Assembly (NCBI GenBank): GCA_021826765.1
Contig: JAKAYK010000034.1
Span: forward strand, 1 to 9,229
Direction: 5' to 3'
Origin: Thermoplasmata archaeon
GTDB lineage: Archaea > Thermoplasmatota > Thermoplasmata > Thermoplasmatales > Thermoplasmataceae
DNA length: 9,229 nt
The notes below the pieces were generated by a model. It did not search any database and had not been told where the DNA came from. It saw only the letters and a program-made list of their open reading frames with translations. Positions 1-6,096 of this stretch are shown piece by piece. Each line of letters begins with the position of its first letter. Position 1 is the first letter of the stretch. Made by a program: the position numbers and the translations under genes.

Positions 1-38
1 ACATTCTTTCCAATATCGGAAAAAACAAGAAATTTCAT
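1..38 (-). CDS. etfA: Electron transfer flavoprotein alpha subunit, N-terminal fragment (cut by window edge)
   Basis: Read on the minus strand from the ATG at 38, the sequence gives MKFLVFSDIGKN before the window ends. This matches the usual opening of EtfA (a first beta strand of the type MKxLVFSExG). The ATG overlaps the TGA stop of the upstream etfB gene as ATGA (positions 38-35), the classic arrangement for translationally coupled partner subunits. EtfA carries most of the FAD-binding domain of the ETF heterodimer, which passes electrons from acyl-CoA dehydrogenases to a membrane quinone reductase. Only 12 complete codons are visible, so the call rests on the N-terminal motif plus position directly after etfB. 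Confidence 0.8.
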   Translation of the reverse strand, partial: MKFLVFSDIGKN

Positions 39-784
39 TTGATCTCACTCCTTATGGCTTTTGCAACCTCTTCACTGCCCTTTGCCGCATCCTCGAAAAT
101 CAGCCTCTTTCTCTCGCTCTTTGGAGCAAGGTTGCTGATAACCTTTCCAGCCTGGATGTCAACAAGGGAAGGCTGCTCTGTCTTTATGGGTTTTCTTCCC
201 GCAGCCATGATCTGAAGAACAGGTGGAAGTCTGGGTTGGTTTATTTCCTGTGTGACTGAGACAACGCATGGAGTCGGGGCAGAAATCATCTGATCCTTAT
301 CCTCGAGGGCCCTCTTTATCTTAATCTTGCCTTCTTCAGCCTCTATGCTGACGGCATTTCCAAGAATGGGAATAGAAAGTTTTCCTGCGATCAATCCGGG
401 CAGGACACCAGTATATGAATCTGCCGACTGATTCCCAAGAATGATAACATTGTAATCTGGTATGGATTTTATTTTTTCAGAAATGACATGTGCTGTGAGA
501 GAGGGGTTATTTCCTGCATAACCTGTAATTATGATTCCATCATCAACACCCATTGCATAGGCTTCCTTTATTGCAGCATTGGCCTTGTCGGTCCCAAATA
601 TGATGCCAGTGACCTTCCCGCCGTTTTTCTCTTTCAACTGGACTGCAGCCTCAATGGCATTCTTGCTTAGATTCTCAACCCTGAAAGGAATACCCTGGGT
701 AACAGGCTCACCCGTATTTGGATCGGTTCTTATCTGGTCTATGTCTATTATCTGTTTTATGAGGACAATTATGTTAAGCGCCAA
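35..784 (-). CDS. etfB: Electron transfer flavoprotein beta subunit
   Basis: This is the small subunit of the ETF heterodimer, a cytoplasmic electron carrier that takes electrons from flavin-dependent acyl-CoA dehydrogenases. The protein opens with the family strand ALNIIVLIKQ, has the nucleotide-binding segment GNQSADSYTG at about residues 117-126, and the C-terminal family region with KRALEDKDQ (157-165) and NQPRLPP (about 182-188). I chose the TTG at 784 because a perfect GGAGGT lies at 796-791, six bases upstream. An in-frame ATG at 805 would add seven residues and place the Shine-Dalgarno inside the gene. The length of 249 residues fits the family. The stop overlaps the etfA start. The gene is divergent from the thiolase and dehydrogenase operon that presumably supplies its electrons. 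Whether this ETF is bifurcating cannot be decided by eye. Confidence 0.93.
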   Translation of the reverse strand: MALNIIVLIKQIIDIDQIRTDPNTGEPVTQGIPFRVENLSKNAIEAAVQLKEKNGGKVTGIIFGTDKANAAIKEAYAMGVDDGIIITGYAGNNPSLTAHVISEKIKSIPDYNVIILGNQSADSYTGVLPGLIAGKLSIPILGNAVSIEAEEGKIKIKRALEDKDQMISAPTPCVVSVTQEINQPRLPPVLQIMAAGRKPIKTEQPSLVDIQAGKVISNLAPKSERKRLIFEDAAKGSEEVAKAIRSEIK

Positions 785-818
785 TCTGATACCTCCAATC
801 TGCATGCAAACATTAATC

Positions 819-828
819 TAAATATTTG
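819..828 (-). promoter_or_regulatory. Candidate TATA box for etfBA
   Basis: On the minus strand this reads CAAATATTTA, centred about 24 bases before position 799. A transcript starting there would include the GGAGGT Shine-Dalgarno at 796-791 in a short leader of the TTG-started etfB. The match is ordinary and no clear BRE is seen, so this is a moderate guess. Confidence 0.35.
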
Positions 829-861
829 CTACATGCCCTGTATAAGGTCTTTGGATAATAA

Positions 862-890
862 TATGTCGATTTCGTATGTCGATATCGAAA
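862..890. promoter_or_regulatory. Operator-like repeats between etfB and the thiolase operon
   Basis: TATGTCGAT occurs twice in direct orientation, at 862-870 and 875-883 (13-base period). The second copy runs into a perfect 10-base palindrome, TCGATATCGA, at 879-888. A further dyad TTTCG (870-874) and CGAAA (886-890) spans the same stretch. The palindrome overlaps the BRE of the plus-strand promoter, so a bound protein would be placed to block TFB recruitment. A TetR- or Lrp-type regulator of acyl-CoA metabolism is a reasonable inference, but no regulator gene lies in the window. Confidence 0.45.
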
Positions 891-899
891 ATTTATATA
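886..899 (+). promoter_or_regulatory. BRE/TATA promoter of the thiolase-dehydrogenase operon
   Basis: CGAAAA (886-891, BRE-like) is followed by TTTATATA (892-899), a strong archaeal TATA box. Transcription would begin near 919-922, leaving a leader of about a dozen bases that just includes GGTGA at 922-926 before the thiolase start. Confidence 0.7.
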
Positions 900-933
900 T
901 CCATGCACTGTATTACATGCTGGTGAAATATTG

Positions 934-2118
934 GTGCAGGACGTTCACATTGTGGATATGAGAAGAACAGCTTTCTCAAGATCAAGACCAACCCAGCCCG
1001 AAAGAGATGTTTATAATTCCCTCAGAATGGATGAAGCATCCGGAATGGTTATCAAGGATATAATAAAAAGGACAGGAATAAAGCCTGGGGACATTGGAGA
1101 TGTCATAACAGGTTCAGCACTGCAGGCAGACGAGAACTGGACGTATGGAGGAAGGCACCAGGCATTCCTTGCAGATCTTCCATTCAGTGTTCCAAGCATG
1201 TCCCTGGACAGGGCCTGTTCATCTTCCCTGAATGCCATAACCATCGGAGCAATGGAGATCATGACGGGGCAGACTGATATAGTGATGGCTGGAGGAATGG
1301 ATCACATGACACATGTTCCTCTGGGAAACAACCCCCATGTAAAGCCAAACATGAGGCTCCTTGTGAGGCCCGAGTATGCAAAGTACCAGATGAGCATCGC
1401 ATACAATGTCATAGCCACGGCAGAGAAGCTGGGAGAACTCACAGGCATAAGCAGGGAAGAAATGGACAGGTATTCCTATGAAAGCCATATGAAGGCTGCT
1501 AAAGCTTATGATGAGGGTTATTTCAGGGATGAAATCCTCCCTGTGGAAGTGGAATATGAAGGTTCCACCATGGTTGTAGACAGGGATCAGTCAGTAAGGA
1601 AGGAAGCAACCTTTGAGGAAATGCAGAAACTCAAGCCCGTTTACAAGGAAAATGGACTCATCACAGCAGGAAACTCCTCACCTCTCAATGCAGGAGCATC
1701 TTTCTCACTCATAATGGGTGACAATGCCCTGAAAAGCTACGGACTCAAACCCATGGCAAAAATAAGAAGCTTTGCGGTTGCAGGTGTAGATCCGAGCATC
1801 ATGGGCCTGGGGCCAGTTCCAGCCACAGAGAAGGCACTGAAAAGGGCAGGGCTGGAGGCAGATGACATCGATATCTGGGAAGTGAACGAAGCCTTTGCAG
1901 TGGTTGCCCTCAATGCAATGAAATCATTCAATATACCGAGAGAGAAGATCAACATAATGGGTGGAGGCATATCTATAGGACACCCGCTTGGAGCAACAGG
2001 TTCAAGAATACTTGGCACACTTGCAAGACTTCTGAGACAGAAGGGGAAGAAATACGGCGTTGCAACACTCTGCGTTGGAGGAGGACAGGGTTATTCAGTG
2101 GTGCTGGAGGCTGAATGA
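934..2118 (+). CDS. Acetyl-CoA acetyltransferase / 3-ketoacyl-CoA thiolase
   Basis: This condensing enzyme cleaves 3-ketoacyl-CoA with CoA, or runs in reverse to form acetoacetyl-CoA. All catalytic elements of the thiolase family are visible: the nucleophilic Cys in DRACSSSLNAI (Cys95), NEAF (Asn318), the GHPLGATG loop (His350) and the second Cys in CVGGGQG (Cys380). At 394 residues it has normal thiolase length without fusion. Start choice: GGTGA at 922-926 lies seven bases before the GTG at 934 and only four before the in-frame TTG at 931, so GTG is slightly favoured. Being first in an operon with two acyl-CoA dehydrogenase-like genes and divergent from etfBA points to beta-oxidation of fatty or branched-chain acyl-CoAs rather than mevalonate synthesis. 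The archaeal mevalonate thiolase normally travels with HMG-CoA synthase and a DUF35 protein, and neither is here. All arginines are AGA or AGG. Confidence 0.92.
   Translation: MQDVHIVDMRRTAFSRSRPTQPERDVYNSLRMDEASGMVIKDIIKRTGIKPGDIGDVITGSALQADENWTYGGRHQAFLADLPFSVPSMSLDRACSSSLNAITIGAMEIMTGQTDIVMAGGMDHMTHVPLGNNPHVKPNMRLLVRPEYAKYQMSIAYNVIATAEKLGELTGISREEMDRYSYESHMKAAKAYDEGYFRDEILPVEVEYEGSTMVVDRDQSVRKEATFEEMQKLKPVYKENGLITAGNSSPLNAGASFSLIMGDNALKSYGLKPMAKIRSFAVAGVDPSIMGLGPVPATEKALKRAGLEADDIDIWEVNEAFAVVALNAMKSFNIPREKINIMGGGISIGHPLGATGSRILGTLARLLRQKGKKYGVATLCVGGGQGYSVVLEAE
2106..2110 (+). promoter_or_regulatory. Shine-Dalgarno of the first dehydrogenase gene, inside the thiolase 3' end
   Basis: GGAGG lies eight bases before the ATG at 2119, within the last codons of the thiolase gene. 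The thiolase TGA (2116-2118) directly abuts that ATG, so the pair is probably translationally coupled. Confidence 0.65.
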
Positions 2119-3243
2119 ATGGATTTTGATCTTTCCCCTGAACTTGAGGATTACAGGAAGAAAGTCAGGGAATTCGCCTTGAAAGAGTTCAGGGAGGACA
2201 TTGCCCAGAAGCATGACCTTGAGGAGAAATACCCTGATGATCTGAGGCTGAAAGCTCTGGAGAATGGAATAATTGATTTCACGAATCCATGGAAGACCAT
2301 GCTGGGCATTGAGGAAATGTGCAGGGTAGATCCCGGCCTTGGAATTTCCGCTACTGTTCCTTATTTTGGTGCAGAGATACTCCTGCTCCATGGAAGCGAT
2401 TATCTGAAGGAGAAATACCTTTCAAAGGTTGCTGCAGGCCAGAAAATAATGGGCCTTGGAGTGACTGAGCCCGGTGGAGGAAGCGATGTGGCAGGGTTGA
2501 AGACAAATGCAAAAAAGGATGGAAACAGATATATCCTGAACGGTTCAAAGATGTTCATCACCAACGGTTCTATAGGGGATTTCTTTGTCACGCTTGTGCG
2601 AACTGCCGATCCGGACCCACCATCCAAGAGACACAGGGGACTCAGTGTTCTCGTAGTTGAAAGTGCATTCAAAGGCTTTTCATCATCAAAACTCAAGGGA
2701 AAACTCGGTGTGAGGGCAACCAACACTGCAGAACTCATATTCAACAATGTGGAGATTCCACAGGAGAACCTGGTTGGAGAGGAGGGAAAGGGATTCTATT
2801 ATGTGATGGAATTCTTCAACATATCAAGAGTGTTCGTTGCAGCACAGTCTCTGGGCATAGCACAGGGGGCCCTGGACATGGCAACAGAATTCCTGATGGA
2901 GCAGGAGAAGAATGGCATTTCAGTAAGTGAAGAATTGAAGTTCAAGCTCTCTGAGATGGCCACAAGAACAGAGGCTGCGAGGCTTCTCATGTACAAGGCT
3001 GCATCATACCTGTTCAATTACAAGCCGAACCCCACCATAACCAGTATGGCCAAGGGATATGCATCAGAGACTGCAGCATTCTGCGCAGAGACAGCTATGG
3101 AGATAACCGGAATGACGGGACTGTCCACAAAACTGGAGAGATTCTTCAGGGATTCCAAGATCATGGAAATATGGGAAGGCACAAGCGAGGTCGAGAAGAT
3201 AGTCATATCAAGAATGATACTGAAAGGTGATGGCAATGAATGA
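2119..3243 (+). CDS. Acyl-CoA dehydrogenase, catalytic-type subunit with degenerate FAD-partner motifs
   Basis: This is a flavoprotein of the acyl-CoA dehydrogenase family, which introduces the alpha-beta double bond into acyl-CoA and reduces ETF. It shows the flavin/substrate signature GVTEPGGGSD (residues 114-123), KMFITNG (144-150), the beta-domain stretch GVRATNTAEL and the catalytic base Glu353 in WEGTSE. The residue at the alternative isovaleryl-type base position is Ser, so Glu353 should be the base, as in short/medium-chain enzymes. Oddly, two motifs by which each subunit normally clasps the FAD of its neighbour are missing. The RKxFG motif is replaced around MEQEKNGIS (260-268), and QxxGGxGY reads EITGMTGL (328-335). 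Length is 374 residues (usual about 380), with a slightly short N-terminal helical domain. It overlaps the next gene by eight bases, and that gene keeps exactly the motifs lost here, suggesting a heteromer. Confidence 0.9.
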   Translation: MDFDLSPELEDYRKKVREFALKEFREDIAQKHDLEEKYPDDLRLKALENGIIDFTNPWKTMLGIEEMCRVDPGLGISATVPYFGAEILLLHGSDYLKEKYLSKVAAGQKIMGLGVTEPGGGSDVAGLKTNAKKDGNRYILNGSKMFITNGSIGDFFVTLVRTADPDPPSKRHRGLSVLVVESAFKGFSSSKLKGKLGVRATNTAELIFNNVEIPQENLVGEEGKGFYYVMEFFNISRVFVAAQSLGIAQGALDMATEFLMEQEKNGISVSEELKFKLSEMATRTEAARLLMYKAASYLFNYKPNPTITSMAKGYASETAAFCAETAMEITGMTGLSTKLERFFRDSKIMEIWEGTSEVEKIVISRMILKGDGNE

Positions 3244-4237
3244 TCAGGTACAGATGCTCCTGGATAACGTGAAGCAGTTCTGTGAGCAGAACATAAGGGA
3301 CATAGCATTGAACATAGAGAGGAACAGGATTCCGGATCAAATATTCAGCGCCCTGAGGGAACAGGGATTCATAGGTGCAAACCTTCCCTCATCCAGTGGC
3401 GGGGCAGATCTCGACAGGGCAAGCTATGATGCCATACTCTTCCAGATCGCTGAATACTCGCCATCGGTGGCGTATTATGTGTATATGAACAATTCCATTA
3501 TACTGCCGCTGTTGCTGAAAGCAGGAAAGAAGGAACTTGCGGCAGATATCATATCAGGAAAAGAGAGAGTGGGCCTGTCTGCAGGAAACATACTCGAAGG
3601 CGTTGGGATCAAGACTACATTCCAGGAGACTGCCATATTCCCATCTAATTTCATGATCTCAGCAGGAAGCGATGGTTCCATTGCTCTCCTGAAGGGCACC
3701 TTTGAGGAATCTGGAAGAAAGAGCCTTGGGCTGAGGGGCCTCGGAATTGGAATCAGGTCATTCAGTGTGGAAAAAACCGAGAAAATCGGAAGGAAGGAAG
3801 ACATGGAAAAGATCTTTGTGGATTCATCATGGGAACAGGCAGCAATCTTTCTCGGACTTTCCCAGGGGGCCATAGAGAAGGCTGTGGAATACACAAAGGT
3901 TAGGAAAACATTCAACTTCCCCCTGAAGGATTACAGTCCGGTAGCTTTCAGGCTTTCAGAACTGAAGAGCGATCTTGAAATGATGAAATTCTATCTTTTC
4001 TCCGAAGACGGAGACCGGGAGAAAGGATTGATGCTCAAGACCAGGGCTGCAGATTTCTCGAGGAAGGCTACAAAATACGCTCTGCAATACCATGGGGGAT
4101 ACGGATATCTTGAGGACTTTGGTGTCGAGAAATTCTACAGGGATTCAGTTGCACTGAATGCAGTAATGTTCAGGACAGATGTGGACAGGAGAATTCTTGC
4201 AGAATCTATCTATAAGAGCAAAACAGGTTATCTTTAA
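3236..4237 (+). CDS. Acyl-CoA dehydrogenase-like protein, probable non-catalytic partner subunit
   Basis: This is a 333-residue member of the acyl-CoA dehydrogenase family, shorter than usual and lacking catalytic features. Aligning its RDSVALNAVMFRTD by eye with the family RDxxxxxIYEGTxE places Met311 where the base Glu should be. The flavin-side TEPxxGSD motif is replaced around GLSAGN (113-118). The alternative base position in helix G is Ser. It nevertheless keeps VRKTFNFPL (222-230) and QYHGGYGY (284-291), the motifs that bind the ADP part of FAD in a neighbouring subunit. I chose the ATG at 3236 because AGGTGA at 3225-3230 lies five bases upstream; GTG 3227 and ATG 3230 overlap that site. 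The start lies inside the preceding dehydrogenase gene, implying coupled synthesis. The likely role is a structural and FAD-binding partner of that protein. An independent function on another substrate cannot be excluded. Confidence 0.85.
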   Translation: MNDQVQMLLDNVKQFCEQNIRDIALNIERNRIPDQIFSALREQGFIGANLPSSSGGADLDRASYDAILFQIAEYSPSVAYYVYMNNSIILPLLLKAGKKELAADIISGKERVGLSAGNILEGVGIKTTFQETAIFPSNFMISAGSDGSIALLKGTFEESGRKSLGLRGLGIGIRSFSVEKTEKIGRKEDMEKIFVDSSWEQAAIFLGLSQGAIEKAVEYTKVRKTFNFPLKDYSPVAFRLSELKSDLEMMKFYLFSEDGDREKGLMLKTRAADFSRKATKYALQYHGGYGYLEDFGVEKFYRDSVALNAVMFRTDVDRRILAESIYKSKTGYL

Positions 4238-4245
4238 CCACAACC

Positions 4246-4261
4246 TTTTTTTGAATTTTTT
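4246..4261 (+). terminator. Poly-T terminator after the dehydrogenase operon
   Basis: Two T runs, T7 at 4246-4252 and T6 at 4256-4261, start nine bases after the stop codon. Archaeal RNA polymerase commonly terminates at such tracts without a hairpin. Confidence 0.55.
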
Positions 4262-4327
4262 ACCGAAAATTAAAATATCCTGAGTTTTCCCGCTTATATA
4301 TTATAAAAACCTGAAAATGCCATTAAG

Positions 4328-4353
4328 AAAAAAATGAGTAGGAGATACCTACT
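4328..4353 (-). terminator. Hairpin plus T-tract terminator of the small disordered-protein gene
   Basis: AGTAGG (4337-4342) and CCTACT (4348-4353) form a six-base-pair stem with a five-base loop. Read on the minus strand, the stem is soon followed by seven T residues (4334-4328). The stem overlaps the TAG stop of the gene ending at 4349. Confidence 0.5.
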
Positions 4354-4591
4354 TCTTGGTCGATTTTGTATTCTTTGAAGAAGTTCCGGTTTTCTTAGTT
4401 CCGTTCCCACCGGTTGATCCTGAAGATTTGGTACTCTTCGGTTTAGTGCTGGCGGCAGGTTTTTCCGGTGTGCTCGTGGTTTTGTTCTCTACGGGGGGAG
4501 GCGTACTGCTCGTTTTTTGTTTCTGTTCATGCTCATGAGATGCTTCTTTTGCAGGTGTTTCCTGGGTTTTCTTTTTTCCAAATGGCCACAT
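4349..4591 (-). CDS. Small Lys/Ser/Thr-rich disordered protein
   Basis: This is an 80-residue protein of unknown function. It opens with MWPFGKKK. The rest is low complexity, with more than half of all residues Lys, Ser or Thr: 17 Lys, no Arg, no Asp and six Glu, so it is strongly basic. A PPP run and repeated TK/SK pairs stand out, and no hydrophobic segment suggests a membrane span or core fold. It resembles the disordered Lys-rich tails of nucleic-acid- or surface-binding proteins, but I do not recognise the family. No Shine-Dalgarno is seen. An AT-rich element on the minus strand (4622-4613, CTTTTTTAAT) sits about 26 bases before the ATG, as for a leaderless transcript, and the stop lies in a terminator-like hairpin. 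Those flanking signals support a real gene, although low-complexity sequence can mimic an open frame. Confidence 0.6.
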   Translation of the reverse strand: MWPFGKKKTQETPAKEASHEHEQKQKTSSTPPPVENKTTSTPEKPAASTKPKSTKSSGSTGGNGTKKTGTSSKNTKSTKK

Positions 4592-4621
4592 GATTAATCT
4601 TATATTTCCGGCATTAAAAAA

Positions 4622-4639
4622 GATTCCGTATTGGGAATC
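4622..4639. repeat. Short inverted repeat upstream of the small disordered-protein gene
   Basis: GATTCC (4622-4627) and GGAATC (4634-4639) form a perfect six-base dyad around GTATTG. It lies just upstream of the presumed minus-strand TATA-like element, so it could be an operator. Nothing else supports that. Confidence 0.25.
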
Positions 4640-4703
4640 GACAATGGGCTTCTTTATAATCTTTGATTTTTGCCAGACATGATTCTATGAACTTCACTCC
4701 TGG

Positions 4704-4740
4704 TGACATCCTCCCACCCTTGAAGAAGTGGAGTTTCACG
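4704..4740 (+). mobile_element. Possible decayed IS200/IS605-type element end
   Basis: GACATCCTCCCACCC followed by TTGAAG and then GTGGAGTTTC resembles the subterminal hairpin ends of IS200/IS605-family insertion sequences, where CTCCCACCC pairs with GGGTGGGAG around a TGAA-type loop. Here the arms still pair as CTCC-CAC with GTGGAG but are imperfect, and no transposase or TnpB gene is nearby. The resemblance is from memory of such ends, so this is a weak call for a solo, decayed end. Confidence 0.25.
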
Positions 4741-4766
4741 CTTATGTATGATAAATTTGAGCAAAA

Positions 4767-4774
4767 TTTAATAG
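4767..4774 (+). promoter_or_regulatory. TATA box of the adenosyltransferase gene (leaderless)
   Basis: TTTAATAG is centred about 25 bases before the ATG at 4795 and is preceded by GCAAAA. This spacing puts the transcription start at or next to the start codon, and no Shine-Dalgarno is present. Confidence 0.55.
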
Positions 4775-4794
4775 TTTTCTGCATCTGTCAGGAT

Positions 4795-5328
4795 ATGTAC
4801 ACTAGGCGTGGAGATAAGGGTGAAACTGACACCGGAACTGGTGTAAGGGTAACCAAGGGATCACACATTATTGATGCAGAAGGAGATATAGACGAACTGA
4901 ACTCATTTGTTGGTTTTGCACTTGTAAATGCAAAATGGGACGATATAAGGAATGATCTTCAAGCAGTCCAGGAGGATCTTTTCACATGTGGTGAACACAT
5001 CACTGCACAGGGAAAACGAAGAACCATGAAAGATGAGAGAGTCAGGTGGCTTGAGGAGAGAATTGACATTTACAGGAAGGAATATGGAAAGATCAAGCTG
5101 TTTGTTGTTCCGGGAGGAAGTGTTGAATCCACAAGCCTTCACATTGCAAGAACTGTCTGCAGGAGGCTTGAGAGGGATCTGGTAAAGGCGAAGGATGAAT
5201 TTCCCGTGGAACCAGTCATAGAACAGTACGTAAACAGGCTCTCATCACTGCTTTTCTTTCACTCCCTCATTGCAAACAGGAGACTCGGCATTGAGGAAAG
5301 GATATGGTATCTCAGGGAACTCCCATGA
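4795..5328 (+). CDS. Cob(I)alamin adenosyltransferase, PduO type
   Basis: This enzyme transfers the 5'-deoxyadenosyl group of ATP to cob(I)alamin, giving adenosylcobalamin for mutases such as methylmalonyl-CoA mutase. The protein begins MYTRRGDKGETDTG, the ATP-binding N-terminal motif. It continues with EGDIDELNSFVGFA (around residue 30), then PGGSVESTSLHIARTVCRRLERD, and ends with the helical YVNRLSSLLFF segment; all are hallmarks of the trimeric PduO family. The Thermoplasma acidophilum protein TA1434 is a structural prototype of this family. I chose the ATG at 4795 because the conserved motif starts immediately and a TATA box sits 25 bases upstream. A longer frame from 4663 would add 44 unconserved residues reading through that promoter. 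The resulting 177 residues fit the family. It is monocistronic, with its stop abutting the convergent hydrolase stop. Confidence 0.92.
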   Translation: MYTRRGDKGETDTGTGVRVTKGSHIIDAEGDIDELNSFVGFALVNAKWDDIRNDLQAVQEDLFTCGEHITAQGKRRTMKDERVRWLEERIDIYRKEYGKIKLFVVPGGSVESTSLHIARTVCRRLERDLVKAKDEFPVEPVIEQYVNRLSSLLFFHSLIANRRLGIEERIWYLRELP

Positions 5329-5979
5329 TCAATACAGGGTGTTTTTAGACATAACATTTTTTGCGAAAACATTGTTCAGTATCTCAAATCTGAGATCGCT
5401 CATTTCCCCATGCCCCGGATAGATTTTTGTAGATTCAGGGAACGACAGCAGAAATTTCAGGCTTTTCACAAGCTCATCCTGGTTTCCCCCTATATCCACT
5501 CTCCCAACAGATAGCCTGAAAAGAGTGTCCCCAGTGAGGATGAAACCTTCTCCTATTATGCAAATGCTCCCATCTGTATGTCCGGGAGTCTCATTAAGCG
5601 TGATTTCATGATCTCCTATTGTAATATCCATCTTTCCAGTGAAGGTTTCTATTTTTGATGGGGGTGTGAAACTTTCAGCTATTCCAAAAGAATTCATCAT
5701 GGTTCCGGAATTTCTCATCATGTCAACATCTTTCTCATGGATTATGAGTGGAATATGGTATTTTTCCTGAAGCTGCGAGGCCCCCAGAACATGATCGAAA
5801 TGCCCATGGGTTGCAATCACTGCCTTGGGGGTGAGCCCATTCATTTCAATATCATCAATGATCTTCTTCTGTTCTCCTCCGGGATCCACCACAACACAGC
5901 TACCCTTGCTGGAAAGTATTATGGTATTTGTCATGAGGGGGCCCGTTAATATCTTCCTTATTTTCAGCATTCCGGTCAT
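5329..5979 (-). CDS. Metallo-beta-lactamase-fold hydrolase, glyoxalase II-like
   Basis: This is a 216-residue cytoplasmic zinc hydrolase. The metal ligands of the fold are all present: THGHFDH (residues 57-63), GHTDGS (His134), LTGDTLF (Asp151) and PGHGE (His190), plus the GRVD element (160-162) common in glyoxalase II-like proteins. The N-terminal ILTGPLMTNTIIL and VVVDPGG stretches are typical of the group that hydrolyses hydroxyacyl thioesters. Substrate specificity cannot be read from sequence: persulfide dioxygenase-like, glyoxalase II-like and RNA-processing variants share the ligand set, though this one lacks the beta-CASP domain of the RNA nucleases. The start is the ATG at 5979; the ATG at 5970 is also possible, as neither has a clear Shine-Dalgarno. 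A TATA-like ATCATTAAAG lies at 6017-6008 on the minus strand. Its TGA abuts the adenosyltransferase TGA with no gap (TGATCA). Confidence 0.85.
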   Translation of the reverse strand: MTGMLKIRKILTGPLMTNTIILSSKGSCVVVDPGGEQKKIIDDIEMNGLTPKAVIATHGHFDHVLGASQLQEKYHIPLIIHEKDVDMMRNSGTMMNSFGIAESFTPPSKIETFTGKMDITIGDHEITLNETPGHTDGSICIIGEGFILTGDTLFRLSVGRVDIGGNQDELVKSLKFLLSFPESTKIYPGHGEMSDLRFEILNNVFAKNVMSKNTLY

Positions 5980-6066
5980 GAAACTATAGTCGAATCAGGG
6001 ATATGGCTTTAATGATAACCTGAAAGAGGTGTGTTTTGCACCCAATTCTAAAATGTTCAGATAATG

Positions 6067-6074
6067 AAATATAC
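6067..6074 (+). promoter_or_regulatory. TATA box of the tRNA-Arg gene
   Basis: AAATATAC is centred about 26 bases before the first tRNA base at 6097, the normal position for an archaeal tRNA promoter. Confidence 0.55.
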
Positions 6075-6096
6075 CATTTCACATTTTGGGTAGCAT

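Noticed and set aside
934..2118. Thiolase as part of the mevalonate pathway
   Set aside because: No HMG-CoA synthase or DUF35 partner is adjacent, while acyl-CoA dehydrogenases and ETF are.
3475..3915. 146-residue minus-strand open frame opposite the second dehydrogenase gene
   Set aside because: The plus strand is clearly coding with family motifs through this stretch; the antisense frame has Ser/Pro-rich shadow composition and no start signal.
4356..4538. 60-residue hydrophobic plus-strand open frame (Val/Phe/Pro/Leu-rich)
   Set aside because: It is the antisense shadow of the Lys/Ser/Thr codons of the small basic protein; no promoter or ribosome site fits it.
4663..4794. 44-residue N-terminal extension of the adenosyltransferase
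   Set aside because: The family motif begins directly after ATG 4795, and the extension overlaps the TATA box and the IS-like hairpin.
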